A DNA stretch of 64,000 nt from Anaerolineales bacterium (GCA_030583905.1 CP129481.1:248001-312000), one strand, 5' to 3'; positions 41,433-49,839 are shown, counted from the stretch's first letter. The notes: generated from the letters alone by a model not told the origin. Program-made: numbers and translations.

Positions 41433-42046
41433 AAGGTCACCTTGCGATGATGGACGCGCAAATGCTCCGCCGTGATCACAGCGCGGACTTTGTCGACCGT
41501 ATCATCCAAATGAAAATCGTGGTTGACGATCACATAATCGAACGCATCAAGTCGCTGCAGTTCCTTGCGAGCCGTGGCAATACGCAGCGAGAGCGAATCC
41601 GCTGTTTCGGTCTTGCGTTCACGCAAGCGGTGCTCGAGCTCCTCCTCGCTTTCACAGGTGATAAAGATCAGCAACGCGTCCGGCGCGAGCCTTCGCACCG
41701 TCTCCGCCCCTTGCACATCGAGCCGCATGATCACATCCTTGCCGCTCTCCAGCGCCTCACGCACCTGCGCCTTTGGGATGCCCTTGTAATCGCCGTACAC
41801 GATCGCATACTCGATCAGTTCGTTCCCCTCGATCATGCGCGCAAATTCAGACTTGGAAACGAACCAGTAATCCTTGCCATGCACCTCATTCTCGCGGCGT
41901 TCGCGCGTAGTGGCAGTGACAACAAAATGGAACGGAAATCCGCGCTCTTTCATGCGCTGGACAACGGAATCCTTCCCAACGCCGGAAGGTCCCGAAATGA
42001 CGATAAGAAGGGGATCAGGTGTACGGAGATCGAATGTGTTGGTCAT
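41429..42046 (-). CDS. gmk: Guanylate kinase
   Basis: Phosphorylates GMP to GDP with ATP. 205 residues. P-loop GPSGVGKDS (19-27) has Asp where most kinases have Ser/Thr directly after the Lys; Ser follows one place later. The GMP-binding block TATTRERRENEVHGKDYWFV and the lid segment (ERKTETADSLSLRIATARKE) are typical. TACAAT (minus, 42058-42053) lies 6 bases before the ATG, so the transcript is predicted leaderless. Divergent from the FmdB-like gene and coupled to the rhomboid gene. The Asp substitution is worth an activity check but occurs in other bacterial sequences of this family as I recall. Confidence 0.93.
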   Translation of the reverse strand: MTNTFDLRTPDPLLIVISGPSGVGKDSVVQRMKERGFPFHFVVTATTRERRENEVHGKDYWFVSKSEFARMIEGNELIEYAIVYGDYKGIPKAQVREALESGKDVIMRLDVQGAETVRRLAPDALLIFITCESEEELEHRLRERKTETADSLSLRIATARKELQRLDAFDYVIVNHDFHLDDTVDKVRAVITAEHLRVHHRKVTL

Positions 42047-42114
42047 TTGAATATTGTACCAAAGAGACTACGCGCCTCTTCCTCCCTCTGAGCTGATTCG
42101 GTTAAAATAGGCGT

Positions 42115-42495
42115 ATGCCCACCTACGACTTTATCTGCAACGCCTGCCGACAGCGCTTCGACGTGTTCATGACCTTCAGCGAATACGGGAAGAAATCTGT
42201 GCAATGTGCCCACTGCGGCAGCAAGAACGTCCGCCGCCGCATGACCAAGGTTCGCATCGCAAAATCGGAGGAGAGCCGCTTCGAATCCATGACGGACGAC
42301 TTTTCCGGAATCGAAGGTTTGGAGGATGATCCAAAAGTCCTCGGTCAGATGATGCGGAAAATGGGAAAGGAAATGGGCGAGGAATTGCCGCCCGAGTTCG
42401 ATGATGTCGTGGACCGGCTGGAAGCGGGGCAAAGCCCGGAAGAAATAGAGTCTGCCCTCCCGGACCTTGGGGCGGATTCTGCAGATGATGTATAA
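42115..42495 (+). CDS. FmdB-like zinc-ribbon protein
   Basis: 126 residues. The first 40 form an FmdB/CxxC zinc ribbon: MPTYDFICNACRQRFDVFMT with Cys8 and Cys11, then CAHCGS with Cys31 and Cys34. The rest is an acidic, helical tail (DFSGIEGLEDDPKVLGQMMR) often seen in this family in Chloroflexota. The function is unknown; FmdB was named as a possible regulator of formamidase. TAAAAT at 42103-42108 is 6 bases before the ATG, so this is another predicted leaderless gene, divergent from gmk. Confidence 0.85.
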   Translation: MPTYDFICNACRQRFDVFMTFSEYGKKSVQCAHCGSKNVRRRMTKVRIAKSEESRFESMTDDFSGIEGLEDDPKVLGQMMRKMGKEMGEELPPEFDDVVDRLEAGQSPEEIESALPDLGADSADDV

Positions 42496-42612
42496 TTTGT
42501 AAGTACGATTCTACAAAACATCTTAAAAGTTGCACAAATTGTTGTGACTTTCGTCATGCATTCTCAGCCAAATTTAACTTGTCATTAATAATCCCTAATC
42601 GTAGAATTCTGA

Positions 42613-42640
42613 CTTGATTGCTCATGTTACATTAATCAAG
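42613..42640 (+). promoter_or_regulatory. Dyad upstream of the decahaem gene
   Basis: CTTGATT (42613-42619) and AATCAAG (42634-42640) face each other across 14 bases. Inside lies GTTACATTAA (42626-42635), which recurs at 46752-46761 before the second cytochrome transcript. The half-sites resemble those of Crp/Fnr boxes but the spacing is too wide for one. Confidence 0.35.
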
Positions 42641-42716
42641 AAAAAAGACAAAGAAGGTTCTCCAATCAAAGATACACCTCCATTGTCGTGAATTCAGCAC
42701 CAAAGGAGAATTGCTA

Positions 42717-44870
42717 ATGCATCTTAAGAAAACGCTCGTTTTGTTCGGCATGATCATCATCGTCGGCGCTGTTTTAGCAGCCTGCGGCGGCGAGACAACT
42801 GCCACCGAACAACCAGCCGCAACCACGGAGCCTGAAACTCCCATTGCCGCATCCATGCCGGAAATGCCGTATCTGTCAGAATGGCAGCGCTCCGGTCATG
42901 CAGATATCGATGCTGAGGCTTTTCGTCACTGGGACGTAGAAGATCCCGCTGAGATCCCAACATCCTGCGCCAAGTGTCACTCCGCTGACGGCTATCAGGA
43001 TTTCCTGGGCGTGGATGGTTCCGAAGCCGGAAAAGTGGATGTTGCCGTGCCTGCGTCCAATGTTCAGGGCGTAACCTGTGTGGCATGCCACAATGCCGGG
43101 ACCATCTCCAAAACGACCGTGAAGTTCCCCTCCGGCGTTGAGATCACCGCCGGCGATGATGTCCGTTGTATGGAATGTCATCAGGGACGTGAGTCCAAGG
43201 TCAGCGTGGATGCGCAGATCGAGCGTTTCGGCATTACCGATATGGATGCCGTGGTCGCTCCGATCAAGGACGACGAGGGCAACGATATCAATTTCGGCTT
43301 CCGTAACATTCACTATTATGCCGCTGCCGCCACGCTCTACGGCGGAATGGTTCAGGGTGGATACCAATATGACGGCTTGACCTATGACATTAAGAACGAC
43401 CATGTTGAAGGCTACAATACCTGCACCGGCTGTCATAATCCGCACACACTTGAGATCAAGGTTGAGCAATGCACGATCTGCCATGACGATGTCTCTTCTG
43501 TCGATGACATGAAAAACATCCGCATGGTTTCCTCTGCAAAAGATTACGATGGTGACGGGGACGCAAACGAAGGCATGTATTATGAGATCGAGGGCTTGCA
43601 GAATGCCCTGTATGCCGAGATCAAAAGATATGCTGCCGAAACCACCGGAACAGGCATCGCCTACGATTCATCTGCCCACCCATACTGGTTCGTGGATGCT
43701 GATGGCGACGATGCAGCCGATCAGGGTGACAGCGGTTCGATCCGCTACACATCCTGGACAGCTCGCCTGCTCAAGGCTGCCTACAATTACCAAGTGTCCC
43801 TCAAGGACAAGGGCGCATATGCCCACGGCAACAAATACATCGTGCAGTTGCTCTATGATTCGATCTCCGATCTGGGCGGCGACGTCAGCATGATGTCTCG
43901 TGATGATGCGGGTCACTTCGCCGGCAATACCACCGCCTTCCGCTACTGGGATTTCAATAGCGATGGCAAACCTGTCTACGAGGTGCCAGCCACCTGCGCG
44001 AAATGTCACAGCGCATCCGGTTTGCCGGAATTCATCAAGCATGGCGCAAATCTATCCAACCCTTCGTCCAACGGGTTTGCCTGCTCGACCTGTCATAACG
44101 AAGCGTCCTGGCCCGATCTGTACACTGTCAACAGTGTAACCTTCCCCAGCGGAGCAGTTATCAGCTTTGGCATTCGAGATGCTGAAGGAAATTACGCCGC
44201 AGACGACAACAATATGTGTCTGTTGTGCCATCAGGGACGCTCATCCAAAACGACCGTGGACCGCGCGCTCGGCAACAAGGACCTCGATACCGTTGATCCC
44301 AGCATCCGCTTCAGCAACATCCACTATTTTGCCGCAGGCGCAACCCTCTTTGGTGCGGATGCACAGGGCGCGTACATGTACGCCGGCAAGGACTATGTCG
44401 GTCAGAACACGCATGCAAGCGAGACCGGAACGCTCAACAAGTGCCAGAATTGTCACGATGTCCATGCGCTTGAGCCCAAGCTTGAGTCCTGCCAGACCTG
44501 TCACGGAGTTGACGATATTGCCGACATCCGCGAGAACGATGTGGATTATGACGGCGACGGCAATATAACCGAAGGCGTCAAAGGCGAAATAGACACGCTG
44601 GTGGAAGTCCTCTACGCTCAAATGCAGGTATATTCCCAGGAGAACGGCGGCGAGATCGTGTATAACTCAGCCCGCCACCCATATTTCTTCAACGTGGACG
44701 GTCAAGCTTACGCAGCATTCACACCGCGCCTGCTCAAAGCCGCATATAACTACCAGTATGCAAAGAAGGACCCCGGCGCATACGTTCACAATCCCAAATT
44801 CGTCATCCAGTTCCTGATCGACTCCATCGAAGATCTGGGCGGTGACGTCAGCGGATACACTCGTCCGTAA
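42717..44870 (+). CDS. Decahaem c-type cytochrome lipoprotein
   Basis: 717-residue lipoprotein with ten CXXCH sites. The signal ends in lipobox VLAAC (Cys23), so the mature protein is tethered outside the membrane. The haem sites are CAKCH, CVACH, CMECH, CTGCH, CTICH and then CAKCH, CSTCH, CLLCH, CQNCH, CQTCH. The two sets of five share flanking motifs (CHQGR-S-K, NIHYYAA/NIHYFAA, TARLLKAAYNYQ/TPRLLKAAYNYQ, and DSI-DLGGDVS), so the protein arose by duplicating a five-haem unit. ATG 42717 has AAAGGAG upstream; a TTG two codons earlier is unlikely. A terminator follows. It is likely an electron sink or outer-face conduit fed by the downstream membrane proteins. Confidence 0.92.
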   Translation: MHLKKTLVLFGMIIIVGAVLAACGGETTATEQPAATTEPETPIAASMPEMPYLSEWQRSGHADIDAEAFRHWDVEDPAEIPTSCAKCHSADGYQDFLGVDGSEAGKVDVAVPASNVQGVTCVACHNAGTISKTTVKFPSGVEITAGDDVRCMECHQGRESKVSVDAQIERFGITDMDAVVAPIKDDEGNDINFGFRNIHYYAAAATLYGGMVQGGYQYDGLTYDIKNDHVEGYNTCTGCHNPHTLEIKVEQCTICHDDVSSVDDMKNIRMVSSAKDYDGDGDANEGMYYEIEGLQNALYAEIKRYAAETTGTGIAYDSSAHPYWFVDADGDDAADQGDSGSIRYTSWTARLLKAAYNYQVSLKDKGAYAHGNKYIVQLLYDSISDLGGDVSMMSRDDAGHFAGNTTAFRYWDFNSDGKPVYEVPATCAKCHSASGLPEFIKHGANLSNPSSNGFACSTCHNEASWPDLYTVNSVTFPSGAVISFGIRDAEGNYAADDNNMCLLCHQGRSSKTTVDRALGNKDLDTVDPSIRFSNIHYFAAGATLFGADAQGAYMYAGKDYVGQNTHASETGTLNKCQNCHDVHALEPKLESCQTCHGVDDIADIRENDVDYDGDGNITEGVKGEIDTLVEVLYAQMQVYSQENGGEIVYNSARHPYFFNVDGQAYAAFTPRLLKAAYNYQYAKKDPGAYVHNPKFVIQFLIDSIEDLGGDVSGYTRP

Positions 44871-44881
44871 ACATTATCCAC

Positions 44882-44923
44882 ATAAAGATTGGCGGACTTT
44901 CTATCCGCCAATCTTTATTATTT
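44882..44923 (+). terminator. Hairpin after the decahaem gene
   Basis: 15-bp perfect stem ATAAAGATTGGCGGA/TCCGCCAATCTTTAT with a 7-base loop, followed by TATTTAG. Strong stem, short T-tail: partial termination is possible, giving more decahaem transcript than downstream genes. Confidence 0.75.
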
Positions 44924-44941
44924 AGAGAAGGGAAGGGTAGT

Positions 44942-46633
44942 ATGAAATTTCGAGAGCGCATCAAAAAATTCTTTTACCCGGCGCCCGATTCTCCCCGATG
45001 GCTGCTGTTATTACCATATATTACCTTGATCGTGGTTGCAGTTCTCATCGTGTTCGGCGGCGTGCACACCTGGGAATATACGAACTCGAACGTGTTTTGC
45101 GGCACGGTATGCCACACCATGCCGCCGCAAAGCATCGCATTTGAAGAGTCGCCCCACTCCAATGTCACCTGCGAGGAATGCCATATCGGACGGGCGTCTT
45201 TCTTCGATCAGGCAATGCGAAAAACGCAAGGCATCAAGGAAGCGTACTATCAGATATTCAACCTGTATGAATATCCGATCCGGGCAAAAGCGCTGCGTCC
45301 ATCCGTCGAGACCTGTGAAAAATGCCACCGACCTGAAACATTCGTGGATGACAGCCTGCGCCTGTTCCATCGGTTTGGCAATGACCGCCAGAATACTTCT
45401 ACAACCGAATATATCATCATGAAAACCGGCGGCGGTGATGCCCGTACCGGGGAGGCGCGCGGCATTCACTGGCACATTGCGAACAACGTCATGTACTATG
45501 CCACAGACTCCCTGAGCCAAGAAATCCCCTATGTGCGCGTCTACAATGATGACGGCACATTCACGGAATATATCGATGTCGAATCCGGGTTTGATCCGGC
45601 AGGATTGGATGAAAGCCTGTTAAAGCCCATGGACTGCATCACCTGCCACAACCGGATCACGCATGAATTCATGCACCCGACCGACTCGGTTGATCAGTCA
45701 ATGTTACGCGGCTTAATCGACCCATCCATTCCCCTGATCCGCAGCAAAGCCGTGACCGTACTTGATGTAAGGTACCCGACACGGGATGACGCCATGAAAG
45801 CAATCGCGGAGATCGAAGATGATTACAGAAGGAATCTTTTCGATTACTACAGCCAGAACGGCGCGAAGATCAAACAAGCTGTGGCGGAAATTCAGGCGAT
45901 CTACGACCGCACCGTCTTCCACGATCAGGAAATAGACCCGAGGACCTATCCTAACAACCTAGGGCACATGAATGAACCGGGTTGTTTCCGCTGTCATGGG
46001 GGCACGCATCTAAACGCGCAGGATGAAGCGATCCGTCTTGAGTGCAATCTATGTCACTCGATTCCCATCGTAGCCGGAGCAGACGACTTCCTGATCAACA
46101 TCGAGATCAGCCGCGGACCTGAGCCTGAATCTCATTTCAATCCCAACTGGATCAACCTGCATCATGAGGCGCTCGGTCCCTCGTGTTCCAATTGTCACAG
46201 CGTGAGCGATCCCGGAGGGACGAGCAATACATCGTTCTGTTCCAACAGCGCCTGCCATGGGAATGTGTTCACATTTGCCGGTTTTGATGCCCCAGCGCTG
46301 CGTGAAATTCTGAAGGCGCAGTTGCCGCCGCCTGAACCGGTACTGACGATCCCCGAACTGACAGACGACCCGACATTCACCAATTATGTTGGCACGCTCT
46401 TTGCAGTCAAATGCGCAGGGTGTCACGGAGAGGGCGATGCCGCTCCCGATGGTTTGGATCTGTCATCCTATGACGCCAGCATGTTGGGAGGCGATAACGG
46501 TCCGGTGATCATCCCCGGCAATGCGGATGGCAGCATTTTGATCCAGGTTCAATCCGGCGATCACTTCAATACTTTCACATCGGATGAATTGGATATTGTC
46601 AGACGATGGATAAACTTGGGTGCGCCCAGATAG
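44942..46633 (+). CDS. Membrane-anchored multihaem cytochrome c, NapC/NrfH-like N-terminus, nine haem sites
   Basis: 563 residues with one N-terminal anchor (20-42) and the bulk outside. The haem sites in order: CGTVCH (CX3CH, 53-58), CEECH, CEKCH, CITCH, CFRCH, CNLCH, CSNCH, CSNSACH (CX4CH) and CAGCH. The first site, FCGTVCHTMP right after the anchor, is the position used by NapC/NrfH proteins to take electrons from menaquinol. The last ~90 residues form a separate single-haem domain (KCAGCHGEGD...) of the kind found in Planctomycete-type cytochromes. It lies 71 bases after the decahaem gene and ends in its own terminator. It could link the quinone pool to the decahaem protein. Confidence 0.88.
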   Translation: MKFRERIKKFFYPAPDSPRWLLLLPYITLIVVAVLIVFGGVHTWEYTNSNVFCGTVCHTMPPQSIAFEESPHSNVTCEECHIGRASFFDQAMRKTQGIKEAYYQIFNLYEYPIRAKALRPSVETCEKCHRPETFVDDSLRLFHRFGNDRQNTSTTEYIIMKTGGGDARTGEARGIHWHIANNVMYYATDSLSQEIPYVRVYNDDGTFTEYIDVESGFDPAGLDESLLKPMDCITCHNRITHEFMHPTDSVDQSMLRGLIDPSIPLIRSKAVTVLDVRYPTRDDAMKAIAEIEDDYRRNLFDYYSQNGAKIKQAVAEIQAIYDRTVFHDQEIDPRTYPNNLGHMNEPGCFRCHGGTHLNAQDEAIRLECNLCHSIPIVAGADDFLINIEISRGPEPESHFNPNWINLHHEALGPSCSNCHSVSDPGGTSNTSFCSNSACHGNVFTFAGFDAPALREILKAQLPPPEPVLTIPELTDDPTFTNYVGTLFAVKCAGCHGEGDAAPDGLDLSSYDASMLGGDNGPVIIPGNADGSILIQVQSGDHFNTFTSDELDIVRRWINLGAPR

Positions 46634-46652
46634 CAAATAAGTATACAGTCAG

Positions 46653-46687
46653 AAAAATGGGCATTCCATTTGGAATGCCCATTTTTA
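46653..46687 (+). terminator. Intrinsic terminator
   Basis: AAAATGGGCATTCC/GGAATGCCCATTTT, 14-bp stem, ATTT loop, then TATTG. It separates the nine-haem gene from the second cytochrome transcript. Confidence 0.85.
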
Positions 46688-46751
46688 TTGAGAATCATTC
46701 ACGACCTCATTAGAGAAGGGGCAAATTCTCATAAAATATGTCATAATACAC

Positions 46752-46761
46752 GTTACATTAA
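46752..46761 (+). promoter_or_regulatory. Shared GTTACATTAA motif before the second cytochrome unit
   Basis: The same 10 bases occur at 42626-42635 ahead of the decahaem gene. Here the ATG is 97 bases away, there 81. A similar CTACATTAAG follows at about 46822. It could mark a common regulator, but it is short. Confidence 0.3.
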
Positions 46762-46858
46762 GCGGACATGACAATGACACCCTTCACTTGATGCCCTTTT
46801 GCTTTATAAGTAACATATCGCCTACATTAAGAAGACATTAATCTCCGGAGGAAGCAAT

Positions 46859-47665
46859 ATGATTAAAAAGCATGATTCCATCAAACATGGCGTTGCATTT
46901 ACTGTGATCGCGATCTTCATCGCCATTTTTGGGTTTCTGGTGCTCGCTCCCGACCAGAATGCTTATGCCTGGCAGGCAAATCCACAAACCATCAATAGCA
47001 ATGATTGTGCGGAATGCCACTCTCGAACCGTGGATCTATGGAAGGTGAGCCAGCATGGTTCTGTACCCATCAATTGTGATACCTGTCATGTACTTCTGCC
47101 GGGGCAAGGCGAGGCACACCCTGAACTGAGTTACTCCACAGAACGGGAAGATGCGACGTGTGGAACATGCCATGTGGAAAAGAGAAATGAATGGTATGGC
47201 GGTCAGCATGGCGATCTCAACATGAACTGCGCAACATGCCATGAACCACATTCCCAACAGCAAAAACTTATCGGTACCAACCAAACCACTTGCGAAGCCT
47301 GCCACAAGGATCAATTGAACGCGGGTCACGGCTCCACCCATCTCACGATCGGCGCGACCTGCGAAACCTGCCACATTGGAAATGACAGCGGTCATGGCTT
47401 TAAAGTCACCATGGCTACATGCAATGCCTGTCACTCCGACATTCACGAAGCAAATCGTTTGGCGGTCGCGGGCTTGCTCTCACCTGATCTTGTTCAGGAG
47501 GAAGTTGTCGAAGAACCTGAGCCCGCCGAGACAGACAAGCCTGAAGGCGGCATCACACTTCCCTCCTGGTTGTTAATGCTTGCCGGCCTGATTCTTGGCG
47601 GCGGTCTTGTGTGGGTCTTGATCGGAAAAGACCCCGGTACTCCGACAGAAGATAACGAATCTTAG
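46859..47665 (+). CDS. Heptahaem cytochrome c anchored at both ends
   Basis: 268 residues. An N-terminal hydrophobic segment (about 10-30) is followed by seven CXXCH sites between residues 50 and 200: CAECH, CDTCH, CGTCH, CATCH, CEACH, CETCH and CNACH. A Glu/Pro-rich linker leads to a second membrane helix near the C-terminus (WLLMLAGLILGGGLVWVLIG). Extra His residues (QHGS, QHGD, STHL) are spaced to act as distal ligands. CGGAGGAAG precedes the ATG. It heads a three-gene unit with the ferredoxin and NrfD-like protein, and is probably the cytochrome subunit of that complex, comparable with the haem subunits of Hmc, Qrc or alternative complex III. Confidence 0.9.
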   Translation: MIKKHDSIKHGVAFTVIAIFIAIFGFLVLAPDQNAYAWQANPQTINSNDCAECHSRTVDLWKVSQHGSVPINCDTCHVLLPGQGEAHPELSYSTEREDATCGTCHVEKRNEWYGGQHGDLNMNCATCHEPHSQQQKLIGTNQTTCEACHKDQLNAGHGSTHLTIGATCETCHIGNDSGHGFKVTMATCNACHSDIHEANRLAVAGLLSPDLVQEEVVEEPEPAETDKPEGGITLPSWLLMLAGLILGGGLVWVLIGKDPGTPTEDNES

Positions 47666-47719
47666 AACTACTTATTGTGGACTGGCATGTTCTGCCAGCC
47701 TCCCGAATTGGAGGTAACC

Positions 47720-48562
47720 ATGCAAAAGAATACACAACATCCCCCGGAACACGATGAGAAGAATCTCTCCAGGCGAGACCTTCTCAAAGTCGGCGGCGCG
47801 ATTCTCGGTGCAACCGGGTTGGCGCAATTTTTCAGCCTGAACTCCCTTGCTGTGTGGAACAAAGCGACACCACATACCGGCGACGGACCCAAATGGGGCA
47901 TGTTAATCGACATCAACAAATGCATCGGATGTCACTACTGCACGTACGCCTGTCAAGCCATCAACAATCTGGCGGACGACATGCTATACAACATCGTCAC
48001 TACGGAAACGACACAATCCGGCGCGGAATACTTCCTCTCACGCCCGTGCATGCAATGCGAAGAAGCCCCTTGTGTGCATGTCTGCCCGGTGGAAGCCACC
48101 TACCACCGCCCGGACGGGATCATCGAAATGAACTACGACCGCTGCATCGGCTGTCGTTACTGTCAGGTGGCATGTCCGTACGGCGCGCGCGTCTTCAACT
48201 GGCGTGAACCGATCGAAACCAGTCCGAAAGCCCCTGATTTTGGAACACAGGAAGTGGATAACCGCCCGCGCGGCGTTGTGGAAAAATGCCACTTCTGCTC
48301 GCATCGCATCGATGACGGTACCAGCCGCGGCTTGGTTCCCGGCGTGGACAATGAAGCCACTCCAGCCTGTGTCGTCGTCTGCCCGACCAATGCCCGTGTC
48401 TTTGGCGACCTGAACGACCCCGAAAGTCCGGTCTCCAAAGCCAAACAGGAAGCCATCGTCACGTTACGGCTGCGCGAGGAACTCAGCACCAGCCCGCTCG
48501 TCTATTATGTTCCGCCGAATCCGCCCACTAACGCTTCTTCGCAAAAGGAGGATGAAGCATGA
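47720..48562 (+). CDS. Tat-exported four-cluster ferredoxin subunit (NrfC/HybA-like)
   Basis: 280 residues. The N-terminus has a twin-Arg signal SRRDLLKVGGAILG, so the folded Fe-S protein is exported. Four Cys groups follow: CIGCHYCTYAC, CMQCEEAPCVHVCP, CIGCRYCQVACP and CHFC...CVVVCP, giving four [4Fe-4S] clusters as in NrfC, HybA and DmsB. A C-terminal tail ends near YYVPPNPP. I chose ATG 47720 with GGAGG 6 bases upstream; an upstream in-frame ATG at 47675 would break the Tat signal pattern. The stop overlaps the NrfD-like start by 4 bases. CIGCH here is a cluster motif, not a haem site. Confidence 0.92.
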   Translation: MQKNTQHPPEHDEKNLSRRDLLKVGGAILGATGLAQFFSLNSLAVWNKATPHTGDGPKWGMLIDINKCIGCHYCTYACQAINNLADDMLYNIVTTETTQSGAEYFLSRPCMQCEEAPCVHVCPVEATYHRPDGIIEMNYDRCIGCRYCQVACPYGARVFNWREPIETSPKAPDFGTQEVDNRPRGVVEKCHFCSHRIDDGTSRGLVPGVDNEATPACVVVCPTNARVFGDLNDPESPVSKAKQEAIVTLRLREELSTSPLVYYVPPNPPTNASSQKEDEA

Positions 48563-49824
48563 TCTCTGGAATTCACCATCCAACCATCCGCATCGGTAGA
48601 CGCACCATCGATCTTTTCCCCTACTGGATCGGTCTACTGATCATCGGTCTGCTTTTTGGCATGGTGGGAGCCTTCATCGTCCTGCGTGACGGTTTGCATG
48701 TCACCGGTCTTTCCAACGCTGTCCCGTGGGGCTTGTGGATCTCGATCGACCTCTCCTCCATCGCCTTGGGTGGAAGCGCGTTCGTCTTCGGCGTGATTGT
48801 GTACATCCTGCGCATCAAACGTTTCGAAGTCATCGGCAGACTTGCAGTCCTGCTCGGCTTTCTTGGCTACTCCACTGCGGGCATGGTGCTGTTATTTGAC
48901 CTTGGTCGCCCCTTCCGTTTCTGGCATCCGATCGTTTACTGGCAGCCACACTCCCTGCTTTGGGAGATCACCATGTGTGTGGTGCTGTACCTGTCCGTGC
49001 TGGTTTCCGAGTTGCTGCCGGTAGTGCTGGAACATCCAGTCTTCCATACCCATCCCTGGCTCACCCGCTATCGTTTTCTTGGCACTGTTATGGCGCTGGT
49101 AAAGAAAATATCGAACGGGCTTCATAAGATGGGACCGGTTCTCGCCGTTGCCGGTTTGACCCTTTCCCTGCTGCATCAGGCATCTCTGGGCGCCACCTAT
49201 TCAGTGCTTGCCGGACGCGGCATTTGGTTCAACCAAAGTGCGCCGGTGCAATTCGTTTTCTCGGCAATGAGCGGCGGCATCGCGCTTCTCTTTGTCACCG
49301 GCGTTTTCGTCTTCAGGGTCATGCGCCCGGGATTGGTAAAAGACTCGACGTTGTATGACGTAGCACGGCTTGCCGGCGGAATCACCCTGCTACTGACCTA
49401 TCTGCGGGTTTGGGATTGGGCGGTCACAAATTACTACAGTTTCGACCGCGAAGTTGCCCTGCAAACCAGTCTGCTTGATTCGATCGCTCCATACTCCCTC
49501 ACCTTCTGGCTGGGACAAGCGCTACTGCCCGTGATCGCGGGCGGGATCCTGCTTGCGGCAAATAGCATACGCAACTTCCGCTACCTGATCGCTGCAGCAG
49601 CGATTCCGATCTTCGCCGCCGTCCTGACCCGCTGGAACTATAACTTTGCGGGCTTGATCGCATCCATTACCTATGACCCGTTCACCCCCGGCGTGGTGTT
49701 GAATTCCTACACGCCAACTTGGGTTGAATTTGCGGTCGCATCGCTGGTGATCTCCTATTGGCTTCTGTTGTTCAGTCTGGCAGCCCGTTACCTGCCCTTC
49801 CAGTCAAACGAGGAACACCATTAG
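48559..49824 (+). CDS. NrfD/HybB-type membrane quinone-interacting subunit
   Basis: 421 residues with about ten hydrophobic helices. The opening region has GLSNAVPWGLWISIDLSSIALGGSAF-type sequence and RPFRFWHPIVYWQPHS, which place it in the HybB branch of the NrfD/PsrC superfamily, whose members bind menaquinol in the membrane without haem. It overlaps the ferredoxin stop by 4 bases (ATGA) and is the last gene before a strong terminator. With the ferredoxin and heptahaem protein it should pass electrons between menaquinone and cytochromes. The usual catalytic partner (hydrogenase, polysulfide or nitrite reductase) is absent. Confidence 0.9.
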   Translation: MISGIHHPTIRIGRRTIDLFPYWIGLLIIGLLFGMVGAFIVLRDGLHVTGLSNAVPWGLWISIDLSSIALGGSAFVFGVIVYILRIKRFEVIGRLAVLLGFLGYSTAGMVLLFDLGRPFRFWHPIVYWQPHSLLWEITMCVVLYLSVLVSELLPVVLEHPVFHTHPWLTRYRFLGTVMALVKKISNGLHKMGPVLAVAGLTLSLLHQASLGATYSVLAGRGIWFNQSAPVQFVFSAMSGGIALLFVTGVFVFRVMRPGLVKDSTLYDVARLAGGITLLLTYLRVWDWAVTNYYSFDREVALQTSLLDSIAPYSLTFWLGQALLPVIAGGILLAANSIRNFRYLIAAAAIPIFAAVLTRWNYNFAGLIASITYDPFTPGVVLNSYTPTWVEFAVASLVISYWLLLFSLAARYLPFQSNEEHH

Positions 49825-49839
49825 ATGGTTTTCATTTCG

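Noticed and set aside
42613..42640. A true Fnr/Crp box before the decahaem gene
   Set aside because: The half-sites are similar but the spacer is 14 bases instead of about 4-6. It is kept only as a generic dyad.
47920..47945. CIGCH in the ferredoxin subunit as a haem site
   Set aside because: The Cys continues into CIGCHYCTYAC, a regular [4Fe-4S] pattern, in a Tat-exported ferredoxin. It was not counted among the haems.
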